64,000 nucleotides of DNA from Pseudomonadota bacterium. GTDB lineage: Bacteria > Pseudomonadota > Alphaproteobacteria > SP197. The notes under the pieces were generated by a model that saw only the letters and a list, made by a program, of their open reading frames with translations, searched no databases and was not told where the DNA came from. The translations under genes and the position numbers were made by a program. Positions 36,706 to 46,055 of this stretch are shown one piece after another. Position 1 is the first letter of the stretch. Each line of letters begins with the position of its first letter. The stretch lies in assembly GCA_039028155.1 (NCBI GenBank), contig JBCCIS010000009.1, positions 1 to 64,000 on the forward strand, in the 5' to 3' direction.

Positions 36706-37701
36706 ATGACATCTGACAGCCCGCTCAGTCCCGGTGCGCTGCACCGCGACGCCCTGGTGTGCGACACGACCTTGCCGTGGACACAATACGGACGCTCGGA
36801 CCTTCGCGCGCAGACGCTCCCGCGCATGGCCGATAACGGCGTTGACTTCATATCGCTCACGCTCGGGTCCGACGCTGAATCCATGATCGAGGTAATCCAG
36901 AGCCTCGCCCGCGAACGACGAAACTTCTCACGCCAACCCGACCGCTACGTCATCGTCGACGGCGCTGACGACATAGTGGCGGCAAAGGGAGACAAGCGGC
37001 TCGCCATCTCGTTCAACCTTCAAGGCACCAATGCGCTAGAGGGCGACCTCAACATGGTCGAGATCTTCTACGAGTTGGGTGTACGTCACATGCTGCTCGC
37101 CTATAACCAGCGCAACCGCGTGGGTGACGGCTGCCACGAGCCCGGCAACTGCGGCTTGAGCGTCTTCGGCCGCGAATTGGTGCAAGAGATGAACCGCGTC
37201 GGCATGATCGTCGATTGCAGCCATACCGGCCACCAGACGTCGCTGGATGCCATCGACGTGTCAGACGCGCCGGTGATCTTCTCGCACTCCAACCCACGCG
37301 CCCTATGGGATCACGACCGCAACATCACCGATGACCTGGCGCTCGCCTGCGCCGCCACCGGCGGCATTGTCGGCGTGGTCGGCGTCGGCATCTTCATGGG
37401 CGACAACGACGCGGCGACGTCAGTCGTGGTGCGTCAGATCGACTACTACGCCGAACTGATCGGGACCGGCCACATCGCCCTGGGCCTCGACTTTGTCTAT
37501 GATGTCGAGGAGATGCAACGCTACATGGCGAACGTGAAATCCCCGGCCCGCGGCAACTACGAACAGATGACCGCCTTCTTCCAGCCGGAGCAACTGCCGG
37601 AACTGACCGAACAACTGCTCGCACGCGGCTACACCGAGAGCGACGTGCGCGGCATTCTGGGCGAGAATTTCCTGCGGGTCGCGCGTCAAGTCTGGCGCTG
37701 A
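36706..37701 (+). CDS. Membrane dipeptidase (peptidase M19)-like protein with altered metal site
   Basis: 331 residues of the renal-dipeptidase family, which are zinc enzymes cleaving dipeptides and some lactams. Recognisable parts are GVDFISLTLG, RHMLLAYNQRN, VDCSHTGHQTSLDAI, VIFSHSNPRAL and GLDFVYDVEE. The first metal-binding motif, normally DxHxD near the N-terminus, reads DTTLP (20-24), so the His and second Asp are missing; metal binding is probably changed or only one metal is held. It sits between the binding protein and the permeases of a peptide-type ABC operon, with an AGGAG SD sequence, suggesting that imported dipeptides or related compounds are its substrate. Activity is uncertain. 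Confidence 0.85.
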   Translation: MTSDSPLSPGALHRDALVCDTTLPWTQYGRSDLRAQTLPRMADNGVDFISLTLGSDAESMIEVIQSLARERRNFSRQPDRYVIVDGADDIVAAKGDKRLAISFNLQGTNALEGDLNMVEIFYELGVRHMLLAYNQRNRVGDGCHEPGNCGLSVFGRELVQEMNRVGMIVDCSHTGHQTSLDAIDVSDAPVIFSHSNPRALWDHDRNITDDLALACAATGGIVGVVGVGIFMGDNDAATSVVVRQIDYYAELIGTGHIALGLDFVYDVEEMQRYMANVKSPARGNYEQMTAFFQPEQLPELTEQLLARGYTESDVRGILGENFLRVARQVWR

Positions 37702-37717
37702 CCGACCGGCACCGGGC

Positions 37718-38635
37718 ATGCCACTCTATGTTGCCAAGCGCCTGGCCAGTGCCTTTCTGACTCTCCTCTTCGTCTCGGCCCTCACCTTCTCCCTTGCCCA
37801 CCTTGCCGGCGATCCCGCGGTTGCGGTGGCGGGCAAGGAGGCCTCGGCCGAGGACATCGCCCGTATCCGCACCTATTATGGTTTCGACCGTCCCGTGATC
37901 GAGCAGTACTTCGCGTGGTGCGCCAAGGCGGTCGTGGGCGATTTCGGCATGTCCTATCACTACCAGCAGCCGGTCTCGGCCATGCTGGCGACGCGCCTTC
38001 CCATTACGCTGTGGCTGGGCGTCGCATCGCTTGTCTTCGCTCTCGTGCTATCGCTGCCTCTGGGCGTCATCGCGGCCATCCGCCGCGGCTCTTTGGTCGA
38101 CAGGTTGTGCCTGTTTCTGGCGGTTGTCGGCCAGGCCATGCCGACGTTTTGGCTGGCCTTGTTGATGATTGTGCTGTTTTCCCTGACTCTCCAATGGCTG
38201 CCGGTATCCGGCAACAGCAGCTGGCAGAACTTCGTCATGCCGACCATCGCGCTCGGCTACTTCGCGACGCCGGCCATTATGCGCCTGACCCGCGCAGGCA
38301 TGATCGATGCGCTGGACTCCGACTACATCCGCACGGCGTGGGCCAAGGGCCTCAGGCCCTTCACCGTCCTCTTCAAACACGCCTTGCGCAACGTGATGAT
38401 CCCGATCGTCTCGGTCTCAGCCGTGCAACTCGGCACCATGCTGGCGGGCTCGATCGTGGTCGAGCAGATCTTTGCGCTGCAAGGCATCGGCTGGCTGGGC
38501 TACGACGCGACCGTGCGTTCGGATCTGCCAGTGTTGCAAGCGATCACGCTGGTCATCGCCGCGTTCTATGTCCTGCTCACACTGGCCGCCGACCTCGTCA
38601 ACGCGGCGCTTGATCCGCGCATCCGGCTGACGTGA
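37718..38635 (+). CDS. ABC transporter permease, DppB type
   Basis: 305 residues, six predicted membrane helices, of the dipeptide/oligopeptide/nickel permease family. The first helix follows MPLYVAKRLASAFL, and the cytoplasmic EAA-type coupling loop is in DYIRTAWAKGLRPFTVLFKHALRN. It forms the inner-membrane channel with the next gene product. It begins 16 bp after the dipeptidase gene and is followed by the second permease after 4 bp, so it is part of the same operon. Confidence 0.93.
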   Translation: MPLYVAKRLASAFLTLLFVSALTFSLAHLAGDPAVAVAGKEASAEDIARIRTYYGFDRPVIEQYFAWCAKAVVGDFGMSYHYQQPVSAMLATRLPITLWLGVASLVFALVLSLPLGVIAAIRRGSLVDRLCLFLAVVGQAMPTFWLALLMIVLFSLTLQWLPVSGNSSWQNFVMPTIALGYFATPAIMRLTRAGMIDALDSDYIRTAWAKGLRPFTVLFKHALRNVMIPIVSVSAVQLGTMLAGSIVVEQIFALQGIGWLGYDATVRSDLPVLQAITLVIAAFYVLLTLAADLVNAALDPRIRLT

Positions 38636-38639
38636 CGTC

Positions 38640-39536
38640 ATGAGCGAGCAAACCAGCATGCTTGACGGGACCGGCGGCACAGTCGCCGCCCGACGCTTTG
38701 CCCGCCGCGCCGCACGCAATGGCAGTGCCCTTATCGGTGGTGCAGTGCTGCTGGCGGTTCTGGTGATCGGTCTCGCCGCACCGCTGCTCGCCCCGCACGA
38801 TCCCTATGCGCAGGACCTTTCGAAGCGGCTGCTGCCGCCGGTGTTCTTTACTGGCTATGACCCATTCCATCTGCTCGGCACCGACGGTTTCGGCCGCGAC
38901 TACCTGTCCCGGCTGATCTATGGCGCGCGCATCGCTCTTCTGATCGGCGTCTCGGTCATGCTGATTTCCGGCGTCATTGGCACCGCGTTGGGTTTGGTCG
39001 CAGGCTACTTCGGCGGCCGGGTTGATCAGGTCATCATGTTTGTCATCAATACACGCTTGGCCCTGCCCGTCTTTCTTGTCGCCATGGCCGTCGTCGTTGT
39101 CCTCGGCGCGTCGCTTTGGGGCACGATCATCACGCTCGGGCTATTTTTGTGGGACCGGTTCGCCGTCGTGGTCCGAAGCGCCGCCCAGCAGATTGCCGGC
39201 CAGGACTATGTCATCGCCGCCAAAAGCGTCGGCTGCTCCCACGCGCGCATCATGCTGGGCGAGATCCTGCCCAACCTGATCAATGCCGTGGTGGTCGTCG
39301 GCACAATCGAGATGGCGAACGCAATCCTTCTGGAGGCGGCGCTGTCGTTCCTGGGTTTCGGGGTTCAGGAACCGACACCGTCCTGGGGCCTCATGCTGGC
39401 CCAGGCGCGGCAGTATCTCTTCTTCGATCCCTGGCTGCTCTACATTCCCGGTGCCGCCCTCTTCATCGTCGTGCTGTGCATTAACCTGTTCGGCGACGGC
39501 TTGCGCGACCTGATGGGCATGGGGGACGAGACGTGA
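38640..39536 (+). CDS. ABC transporter permease, DppC type
   Basis: 298 residues. A cytoplasmic N-terminus is followed by a first helix (LIGGAVLLAVLVIGLAAPLL) and APHDPYAQDLSKRLLPP, a typical DppC beginning. LGTDGFGRDYLSRLIYGARI and the coupling loop DYVIAAKSVGCSHARIMLGE are characteristic. It pairs with the DppB-type protein. The stop codon overlaps the GTG of the following ATPase gene (GTGA). Confidence 0.93.
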   Translation: MSEQTSMLDGTGGTVAARRFARRAARNGSALIGGAVLLAVLVIGLAAPLLAPHDPYAQDLSKRLLPPVFFTGYDPFHLLGTDGFGRDYLSRLIYGARIALLIGVSVMLISGVIGTALGLVAGYFGGRVDQVIMFVINTRLALPVFLVAMAVVVVLGASLWGTIITLGLFLWDRFAVVVRSAAQQIAGQDYVIAAKSVGCSHARIMLGEILPNLINAVVVVGTIEMANAILLEAALSFLGFGVQEPTPSWGLMLAQARQYLFFDPWLLYIPGAALFIVVLCINLFGDGLRDLMGMGDET

Positions 39537-40528
39537 GCCGTCTTCTGGAGGTTCAGGACCTGCGCGTCGAGATCGCGATGTCGTCGGGGACATTGCACGC
39601 GGTGCGTGGTGTCGACTTCTCCATCGACAAGGGGGAGGTGCTTTGTATCGTCGGCGAATCCGGATGCGGCAAGTCCCTCACGTCCCTGGCTCTCATGGGA
39701 TTGTTGCCGAACCGTGCCGAGCGGCACGCAAAGCGGCTCTGCTTTGACGGCCAAGATCTGACCGACGCCAACCGCGCCATCCTCGGCAGGTTGCGTGGCA
39801 ACCGCATCGCGATGATCTTTCAAGACCCCATGACATCGCTGAACCCGGTCTACACGATCGGCAACCAGTTGATGGAGATCTACCGCCGCCACCGTCGCGG
39901 CTCGCGCGCGGTCGCCCGGGCGCGCGCGATCGACCTGATGACGACGGTCGGCATTCCAGCGCCAGAGAGGCGCCTGGAGCAGTTTCCCCACCAGCTATCG
40001 GGCGGTTTGCGCCAACGGGTGATGATTGCCATGGCGTTGATGTGCGAACCGGACCTTCTAATCGCCGACGAACCGACCACGGCACTGGATGTCACGATCC
40101 AGAACCAGGTACTCGCCCTGCTCAAAAGGCTGCAGCGCGAGTTGGGCTTGGCAGTCGTTCTGATTACCCATGACCTCGGTGTCGTCGCCCACATGGCCGA
40201 TCGAGTCGCCGTCATGTATGCCGGCGAGATCGTTGAGCAGGCGACGACAGAAGAGCTGTTCTCGCGGCCCTGTCATCCCTACACACGCGGCCTGATGCAC
40301 TGCCTGCCCGGTCAAGACGGCAAAGGCCGATTGGGCACGATACCCGGTATGGTTCCCGCCATGACCGGCGTGTTTGAGGGCTGCGCCTTTGCCGATCGCT
40401 GTCCCCACGCGCGCGCCCAATGCCGCGGCACCCCGATTGCCTTCGCGTCACTGTCGCCGACACACGCTTACCGGTGTGTGCTTCCGCCACACGCTTCAGA
40501 TGGTCACGTTGCGGCGGCGCCGTCATGA
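39533..40528 (+). CDS. ABC transporter ATP-binding protein, DppD type
   Basis: 331 residues starting at GTG 39533. Walker A GESGCGKS, Q-loop region IFQDPMTSLNPVYTIG, signature LSGGLRQR, Walker B LLIADEPTTALD and the switch histidine in LITHDLGVVAHMAD are all present. The C-terminal oligopeptide-transporter extension contains the cysteine motif seen in this subfamily (GCAFADRCPHARAQC). It powers import together with the next gene product. It overlaps the preceding and following genes by 4 nt each. Confidence 0.94.
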   Translation: MSRLLEVQDLRVEIAMSSGTLHAVRGVDFSIDKGEVLCIVGESGCGKSLTSLALMGLLPNRAERHAKRLCFDGQDLTDANRAILGRLRGNRIAMIFQDPMTSLNPVYTIGNQLMEIYRRHRRGSRAVARARAIDLMTTVGIPAPERRLEQFPHQLSGGLRQRVMIAMALMCEPDLLIADEPTTALDVTIQNQVLALLKRLQRELGLAVVLITHDLGVVAHMADRVAVMYAGEIVEQATTEELFSRPCHPYTRGLMHCLPGQDGKGRLGTIPGMVPAMTGVFEGCAFADRCPHARAQCRGTPIAFASLSPTHAYRCVLPPHASDGHVAAAPS

Positions 40529-41517
40529 GCGCCGTGATCGAAGCCCAGGGTCTTGCCCGACACTACCGGGTCAGCCGGGGCATTCGCGGCGCCGACATCG
40601 CCATACACGCCGTCTCGGATGTCTCCTTTTCCGTGGAACGCGGCCAGGTGTTGGGCCTGGTCGGCGAGTCCGGTTGCGGCAAGTCGACCCTGGCTCGGCT
40701 GTTGCTGGGCCTCGAGGCGCCCAGCGCCGGCACAGTCCTGATCGACGGCCGGGCAGTCACCGGGATGGGCCGCCTGGAACGGGCGCGAAAAACCCAGATC
40801 GTGTTTCAGGATCCCAACGCATCGCTTAACCCGCGCAAGAGCATTCTGTCGATCCTGACCATGCCGCTCCATGTCCACGGTATCGGTGATCGACGTGAAC
40901 GGGAGCGCCGCGCGGCAGAGATGCTGGATCACGTCGGCCTGCCGAAACGCGTTTTGCATAACCGGCCAGGCAGCCTTTCAGGCGGTCAGCGCCAGCGCGT
41001 CGCCATCGCCCGTGCGTTGATCGTGCAGCCTGAGATCTTGATCTGTGACGAACCGACATCGGCCCTGGATGTCTCGGTACAGGCCCAGATCCTGAATCTG
41101 CTTCAGGATCTGCGCGACGAGCTCGGCCTGACCTATATCCTGATCTCCCACAATCTCGCCGTCATCGAACACATGGCGTCACGCGTTGCGGTGATGTATC
41201 TCGGACGGATCGTGGAGGAGAACTCGGCGCGCGAAATCTTCGCTCGACCGCGCCATCCCTACACGAAAGCTCTGTTGGACTCGGTACTGACCCTCGATCC
41301 GACGCAAGATCTCAAAGACGTCGAACTCGGGACGGACTTTCCAGATCCCGCTGCCTTGCCCACCGGTTGCCCGTTCCATCCACGCTGTCCCGAGATCGTC
41401 AATCCATGCCAAGACCAGGCGCCGCCACAGGTACGCTGCGGCACAGGCTTTGTTGCGTGCCATCTCTATGCGCCAACAAGCGGCGACAAAAAACTGGATG
41501 TTACGCAGAGCGCCTGA
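40525..41517 (+). CDS. ABC transporter ATP-binding protein, DppF type
   Basis: 330 residues. The start at 40525 (ATGA overlap with the upstream stop) is preferred over an in-frame ATG at 40420 deep inside the previous gene. Walker A GESGCGKST, VFQDPNASLNPRKSI, signature LSGGQRQR, Walker B ILICDEPTSALD, and LISHNLAVIEHM are clear. The C-terminal extension contains PTGCPFHPRCPEIVNPC, typical of DppF/OppF. It completes a six-gene operon: binding protein, dipeptidase-like enzyme, two permeases and two ATPases. It ends about 50 bp from the convergent oxygenase gene. Confidence 0.94.
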   Translation: MSAVIEAQGLARHYRVSRGIRGADIAIHAVSDVSFSVERGQVLGLVGESGCGKSTLARLLLGLEAPSAGTVLIDGRAVTGMGRLERARKTQIVFQDPNASLNPRKSILSILTMPLHVHGIGDRRERERRAAEMLDHVGLPKRVLHNRPGSLSGGQRQRVAIARALIVQPEILICDEPTSALDVSVQAQILNLLQDLRDELGLTYILISHNLAVIEHMASRVAVMYLGRIVEENSAREIFARPRHPYTKALLDSVLTLDPTQDLKDVELGTDFPDPAALPTGCPFHPRCPEIVNPCQDQAPPQVRCGTGFVACHLYAPTSGDKKLDVTQSA

Positions 41518-41568
41518 GACGACCGGTGGAATGTCACTGTTGGAAACCGAACTCGGGTGCTCTAGCCC

Positions 41569-42471
41569 CTACGCGGTCTGCCATCGCGGCACGCCGCTCT
41601 CGCCGCCGACATAGTCGATATCGCTCGACACCGACGGATAGGCCGGCGGGTTGGCGTCGTCGACGAACTTGTCCAGCGGACCGACGGTCATCGGCGCGAC
41701 GTTCTGAAAGAAGGCAAGGCTGGTGCGCGATGCCTCCGTATCCATCACACGATGGCGGACCGCCGGGATCCTGCCGTTGGTAAAAAGTTCCATCCAGTCA
41801 CCAGGGATTACCAACAGGCTCGCTCCGGGATCAGCCGGTACCGTGAACCAGCTTCCGTCGCGGCGCTTGATCTGCAGGGACTCCCTGCTTTGCGCCAGCA
41901 TCGTGAAAACCACGGCATCGGAGTGCTCATCAAGTCCGGCATCGTGCGCGCCACCCTCGCTGGCCGGCTGGCCCGGGTAGTGCTTCAGCGCGACATAGCC
42001 GGGCTCGTAGCGCAAGAAGCCGGGCTCTCGGTCCAACACCGATTCGAGAGCACCCAGCAAGGAACGAGCAACACGATCGCAAAGGCCGGCCGCGGCCGCG
42101 ACGTCAGCCGCGAAACCGGGCAAAACCTGCTCGTCAGGCCACAGCGTTCGTTCAGTTTCGACGCTGAAGCCGTACTCCTGTTTGGGTTCGCGGCTCTCCA
42201 TCTCAGCATCACGCATGTGGCTTGTGTAAACCGCGTGCTCGCGCATGAGAGACCAGCCGCCGGCCGCTTCGCCGTCGCGAACCGAGTGGTGAAAGCTCTG
42301 ACGCGTTTCAATCGGCAGGGCCGTGAATCCTTCCCAACGGGCCAGGGCATCGCGAATGCACCGCAACCGGCTTCCGCTCAGCATGAGATAACCGCTGTCC
42401 ATCAGCGTTGCCTCGATACCATACGCGACCGATGCGCGGTCGTCGCCCGAAACAAGATCGTCAATATCCAT
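41569..42471 (-). CDS. 2-oxoglutarate/Fe(II) oxygenase, isopenicillin N synthase family
   Basis: 300 residues with the DIOX-type jelly roll. Iron ligands are His183-x-Asp185 (LDEHSDAVVF) and His240 (VRHRVMD), and the co-substrate motif RxS is Arg249/Ser251 (RTSLAFFQN). Members hydroxylate, desaturate or cyclise small molecules. The N-terminal part (SGYLMLSG, LPIETRQSF) also fits the plant-like branch. It is convergent with the dipeptide operon and 112 bp downstream of the sensor kinase gene on the same strand, so it could be transcribed from that operon or alone. Substrate unknown; there is no clear tie to the lipopeptide cluster about 7.5 kb away. Confidence 0.88.
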   Translation of the reverse strand: MDIDDLVSGDDRASVAYGIEATLMDSGYLMLSGSRLRCIRDALARWEGFTALPIETRQSFHHSVRDGEAAGGWSLMREHAVYTSHMRDAEMESREPKQEYGFSVETERTLWPDEQVLPGFAADVAAAAGLCDRVARSLLGALESVLDREPGFLRYEPGYVALKHYPGQPASEGGAHDAGLDEHSDAVVFTMLAQSRESLQIKRRDGSWFTVPADPGASLLVIPGDWMELFTNGRIPAVRHRVMDTEASRTSLAFFQNVAPMTVGPLDKFVDDANPPAYPSVSSDIDYVGGESGVPRWQTA

Positions 42472-42583
42472 CGTCTTTACCGCGCGTGAACATGGTGTCT
42501 TCGACCGTCACTTTGCCACATGAGGTGCAGCAGGTCCGCTTAATCCTCAGGGCTGTGGCGATGCGGCTCGTCGCCGCGACAGT

Positions 42584-45280
42584 CTAGTCGCCGGCGATCT
42601 GCCTGACCGACACCTGCTCGTCGGAGGGAACCAATCTGACCCGGAAGAAGCTTGTGCCGTCGTCGGCGAACTCCACGGTCACGTCGCCACCCATCGCCCG
42701 CATGATCGCCCGGCAGATCGGCAGGCCCAAGCCGGCGCCCCGGTCACGGGTGGCGCGGCTACCACGGGCGAACTTCTCGAACACCACGGCCGCGTCCTCA
42801 CGCGAGACGCCTCCCCCGTTATCAATCACGTCTATCCAGACAGTCTTGTCCGCGACGCCCGTTCGAACGTGGATCCTGGGATTTTTCGCGTCGTTGTACT
42901 TCACGGCGTTCGACAGGATGTTCATCAGCACCTGGCGCAGACGATCCCCGTTAGCGCTGACAAGTGGTGTGTTGTCGTCCAGATCACTATCGACGACGAC
43001 ACCGGCCTTTCGGGTCATGCCCATGACGGCATCGAGCGCCGTCACGACCGCATCCGATACATCGACCGGCGCAAGCGGCAGATCCTCAGCGCCCGTTTCA
43101 AGGCGGCTCATGTCCAGCAGCTCATCGAGAAGACTCGTCAATCGCCGGCTCTCTTCGTGGATGATCGAAACGAACCGGGTCCGGTCCTCCGGTGAGATGT
43201 CGTCGGCGTCCATCAGGATTTCCGAAAACGAGCGTATCGATGTCATTGGTGTGCGCAGCTCATGGCTTACCTGGCTGACAAAGTCGTCCTTTTGCGCATC
43301 AAGCGAACGCAGCTTTTCATTAACGCTGCGAAGCTCCTCGGCCGTGCGCTCCAGTTCCTCTGACTTTTCGGCAAGCTGACGCGACGTTACGATCAACTGT
43401 TGCGTCTCGTCGGCAATGTCGATCAGTTCGGTCATGCCGACCGTCTGTCGGCCGGTTATGCGCTGTATCATGGCATGTGCCGATGCGGCACCGATGGAGC
43501 CGGAGAGCTCTCGTTCCAGGCGGGCGATGACGGCGTCGGTGGGACGCGGCAGATCGCCGGTCATCCCTTGCGATCGAGAGAGGTCATTGAACAGGCGCCG
43601 GGCAGGATCGGCGCCCAGAATCCTCTGCGCCAGAATGTACAGGTCCTCGGCGCCCGCCGACGTGGTGGCGACGCTCGACGGCGTGTCATCACCCGTCCGG
43701 TACACATCGACGAACTGACCGGCCTGCAGGCGCTCGACCGCACCAGCGTGGGTCAAGGTCGAGACAACCAAGAAGACCAGCGCGTTCAGTCCGACACTCC
43801 AGACGACCGCATGGACCAGGGGGTCAAGTCCGCGCAGCCCGAAGAGCGCATGCGGGCGAAGCGCCTCTATGCCCCACGGCCCGTCGACGAGTACCGACGT
43901 GTTGAGCAGGAACTGCCCCTCGAAGCTCGGCAGAAACAGCGTATAGGCCCACATGGCAAAGCCGACCAGAAGTCCCGAGATGGCGCCGACACGGGTCGCG
44001 CCACGCCAGAACAGACCGCCGATCAGGCTGGGCAAGAACTGCGCAACGCCGACAAAGGCGATCAGACCGATTGCGGCCAGGGCACCCGATCCGCCGCTGA
44101 GCCAGAAGTAGAGGTAACCCAGCGCCAACACGAGGACGATGCTGAAGCGCCTGGAGGTCAAGAGCAGATCGCGAACGTCGCCGCTGACGGCGCGATCGGA
44201 CGCGATCACCCGAAGGAAAATCGGCATGACGATGTGGTTGGACACCATCGTCGACACGGCGATCATGGCGACGATCACCATGGATGTCGCCGCCGAAAAT
44301 CCGCCAAGGAACGCAAGAAGCGTCAGCTCATAGTGCTGATTGGCCAATGGAATGGTCAGCACGTAAAGGTCGGGGTTGGCCCCATCGGGCATCGTCTTCA
44401 TCCCGACCAACGCGATCGGCATGATGAAGATACAGATGCCAAGCAGGTAGAGCGGAAAGAGCCAGGACGCCGTCTTCAGGTGGCTTTCGTCGATGTTCTC
44501 GACCACGGTAACCTGGAATTGGCGCGGCAGGCAGATGATGGCCGTGGCCGATAAGAATATCAGCACGACCCAGCGCGGGCCGAAGATGTCATCGCCGCCC
44601 AGGGCCTCCACATCGACATTGGCGAAGACATCTGACAGGCCGTCGGCAACACCATAGGTGACGAACAACCCGACCGAGATCAACGCGACCAGCTTGATGA
44701 CCGCCTCGAACGCGATCGCCGCCACGACGCCGTGATGGCGTTCGTTCGCGTCAAGGTTCCGGGTGCCGAACAGGATCGTGAAGAGCGCCATACCGGCGGC
44801 GATCCAGAACGCGGTGGTCAAGCCGTCAGCGTTGGTGTCAATGACCTGATAGCTGCGGGTCAGGGACTGAAGCTGCAACGCGATATAGGGCGTCGTGGCG
44901 GTTACCACGATGGCGGTGACAAGCACGGCGAGGCCTGAGCTCTTGCCGTAGCGCGACGAGATAAGATCCGCGATCGACGTGACCCGATTGGCCCGGCCGA
45001 TCCGCACCAGCTTGCGCAACAGCCACCACCATCCGATGAAAACCAATGTCGGCCCTAGATAGATGGTGACGAATTCCAGGCCGTTCCGGGCGGCTGAACC
45101 GACCGCGCCGTAGAAGGTCCATGCGGTGCAATAGACCGAAATGGAAAGTGTGTAGATGACCGGCGACTGCAGCCAAGCGATCGGTTTGCGGCGCGTCCGC
45201 CGGTCAACCACAAAGGCGATGGCGAACAACAGCGCCACGTAACCCAGACACACCGCCAGCAGGACATCGACGGAGAGCAT
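42584..45280 (-). CDS. Sensor histidine kinase with N-terminal sodium/solute symporter domain (CbrA-like)
   Basis: 898 residues. The N-terminal half is an SLC5-type transporter fold with about twelve helices (PVIYTLSISVYCTAWTFYGA, LEFVTIYLGPTLVFIGWWWL, FLGGFSAATSMVIVAMIAVS). A linker of about 150 residues leads to a coiled-coil-like helix (ELERTAEELRSVNEKLRSLD). The kinase core has the phospho-acceptor His673 in FVSQVSHELRTPM and an ATP lid with DNGGGVSRED and GAGLGLPICRAIM. In Pseudomonas, CbrA relatives tie nutrient uptake to carbon/nitrogen control. It shares the A of a TAATG junction with the small upstream gene and is last in an operon that begins with a receiver protein, its probable partner. 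Confidence 0.92.
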   Translation of the reverse strand: MLSVDVLLAVCLGYVALLFAIAFVVDRRTRRKPIAWLQSPVIYTLSISVYCTAWTFYGAVGSAARNGLEFVTIYLGPTLVFIGWWWLLRKLVRIGRANRVTSIADLISSRYGKSSGLAVLVTAIVVTATTPYIALQLQSLTRSYQVIDTNADGLTTAFWIAAGMALFTILFGTRNLDANERHHGVVAAIAFEAVIKLVALISVGLFVTYGVADGLSDVFANVDVEALGGDDIFGPRWVVLIFLSATAIICLPRQFQVTVVENIDESHLKTASWLFPLYLLGICIFIMPIALVGMKTMPDGANPDLYVLTIPLANQHYELTLLAFLGGFSAATSMVIVAMIAVSTMVSNHIVMPIFLRVIASDRAVSGDVRDLLLTSRRFSIVLVLALGYLYFWLSGGSGALAAIGLIAFVGVAQFLPSLIGGLFWRGATRVGAISGLLVGFAMWAYTLFLPSFEGQFLLNTSVLVDGPWGIEALRPHALFGLRGLDPLVHAVVWSVGLNALVFLVVSTLTHAGAVERLQAGQFVDVYRTGDDTPSSVATTSAGAEDLYILAQRILGADPARRLFNDLSRSQGMTGDLPRPTDAVIARLERELSGSIGAASAHAMIQRITGRQTVGMTELIDIADETQQLIVTSRQLAEKSEELERTAEELRSVNEKLRSLDAQKDDFVSQVSHELRTPMTSIRSFSEILMDADDISPEDRTRFVSIIHEESRRLTSLLDELLDMSRLETGAEDLPLAPVDVSDAVVTALDAVMGMTRKAGVVVDSDLDDNTPLVSANGDRLRQVLMNILSNAVKYNDAKNPRIHVRTGVADKTVWIDVIDNGGGVSREDAAVVFEKFARGSRATRDRGAGLGLPICRAIMRAMGGDVTVEFADDGTSFFRVRLVPSDEQVSVRQIAGD

Positions 45281-45546
45281 TAGGTATCGACGTCGGTCGT
45301 TTCTGCGGTGGCGGGGGTTTTGTCACCGCGGCTCAGTGGACCTGCAAGCATCAGCGCTACGACAATCAACGCAATCCAAACACCGAAAAGGTAAAGCAGC
45401 GGAACCGGAACACCGGCGAGTTTGGCGTCGATATGCGAGACACCGACGACCGGCGGCAGCAAGAGCACGATCCCGACCAGAAGATGCACAACCGAGCGGT
45501 CGCGAACCTTGCTGCGGCTGGGAAGGCTGTTTTTTGCTTCGCTCAC
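45280..45546 (-). CDS. Small two-helix membrane protein
   Basis: 88 residues. Two hydrophobic segments (VVHLLVGIVLLLPPVVGV and PLLYLFGVWIALIVVALMLA) flank a short loop, with charged ends. Its size and layout resemble the small accessory membrane proteins (DUF3311-like) encoded beside sodium/solute symporters, but I cannot assign the family with certainty. It lies between the receiver gene (19 bp) and the symporter-kinase gene (1-nt overlap), so it is likely a subunit or chaperone of the membrane sensor. Confidence 0.75.
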   Translation of the reverse strand: MSEAKNSLPSRSKVRDRSVVHLLVGIVLLLPPVVGVSHIDAKLAGVPVPLLYLFGVWIALIVVALMLAGPLSRGDKTPATAETTDVDT

Positions 45547-45565
45547 CGGCCCGTTTCCCGTCGAC

Positions 45566-45943
45566 TCAACCGGTGCCGCTGGCAGTAAGCTCCTTGACGG
45601 CCGAGACGATCTCTGAGTTAGAGAACGGCTTCGTCATGAAGAGATTGGCGCCGCATTCCAATGCCGTCTCGCGGTCCGAACGCTGCCCCTTGGCGGTCAG
45701 CATCAATACCGGCAGCGTTTCGGCGCGGCGGTCCGCACGAAGGTGGCGCAGGACTTCGTAACCACTGAGTTCAGGTAGCATGACGTCGAGAATGAGAAGG
45801 TCTGGCGCATCGTCGAGTGCGGCATCAAGCGCTTGCCGACCATCGGTTTTCACCGTCACCTCAAAGCCCGCCCGCTCCAAGAGAAACCTCAAGGACTCAA
45901 CGATATTCGGCTCGTCCTCTGCCAGTAACACGCGTTTCGCCAT
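45566..45943 (-). CDS. Single-domain response regulator (receiver)
   Basis: 125 residues, one CheY-like receiver and no output domain. The acidic pocket (Glu9, Asp10), the phospho-acceptor Asp53 (LLILDVMLP), Thr83 (MLTAKG) and Lys105 (FMTKPFS) are all in place. It is the first gene of the operon receiver / small membrane protein / symporter-kinase, so it should take phosphate from that kinase. Lacking a DNA-binding domain, it probably acts through a protein partner or as a phosphate shuttle. CbrA partners usually are NtrC-type activators, so this pairing differs from the Pseudomonas system. Confidence 0.93.
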   Translation of the reverse strand: MAKRVLLAEDEPNIVESLRFLLERAGFEVTVKTDGRQALDAALDDAPDLLILDVMLPELSGYEVLRHLRADRRAETLPVLMLTAKGQRSDRETALECGANLFMTKPFSNSEIVSAVKELTASGTG

Positions 45944-46055
45944 GGATTCTCGAATGCTCCCCTTATCGACGCCCGTCTAACGCGAGCATTGCATTCAATT
46001 AGATGGGAAATTTGGCGCTATCGCAATTCCCAACTTCAAGGTCACCCAGGCAAGG

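Noticed and set aside
40420-40524. Upstream start of the DppF-type ATPase gene
   Set aside because: It lies within the preceding ATPase gene; the ATGA overlap at 40525 gives the standard N-terminus.
43400-44554. 384-residue plus-strand frame over the symporter-kinase gene
   Set aside because: Gln/Arg/Asp-rich low-complexity translation of the reverse strand of transmembrane coding sequence; no independent evidence.
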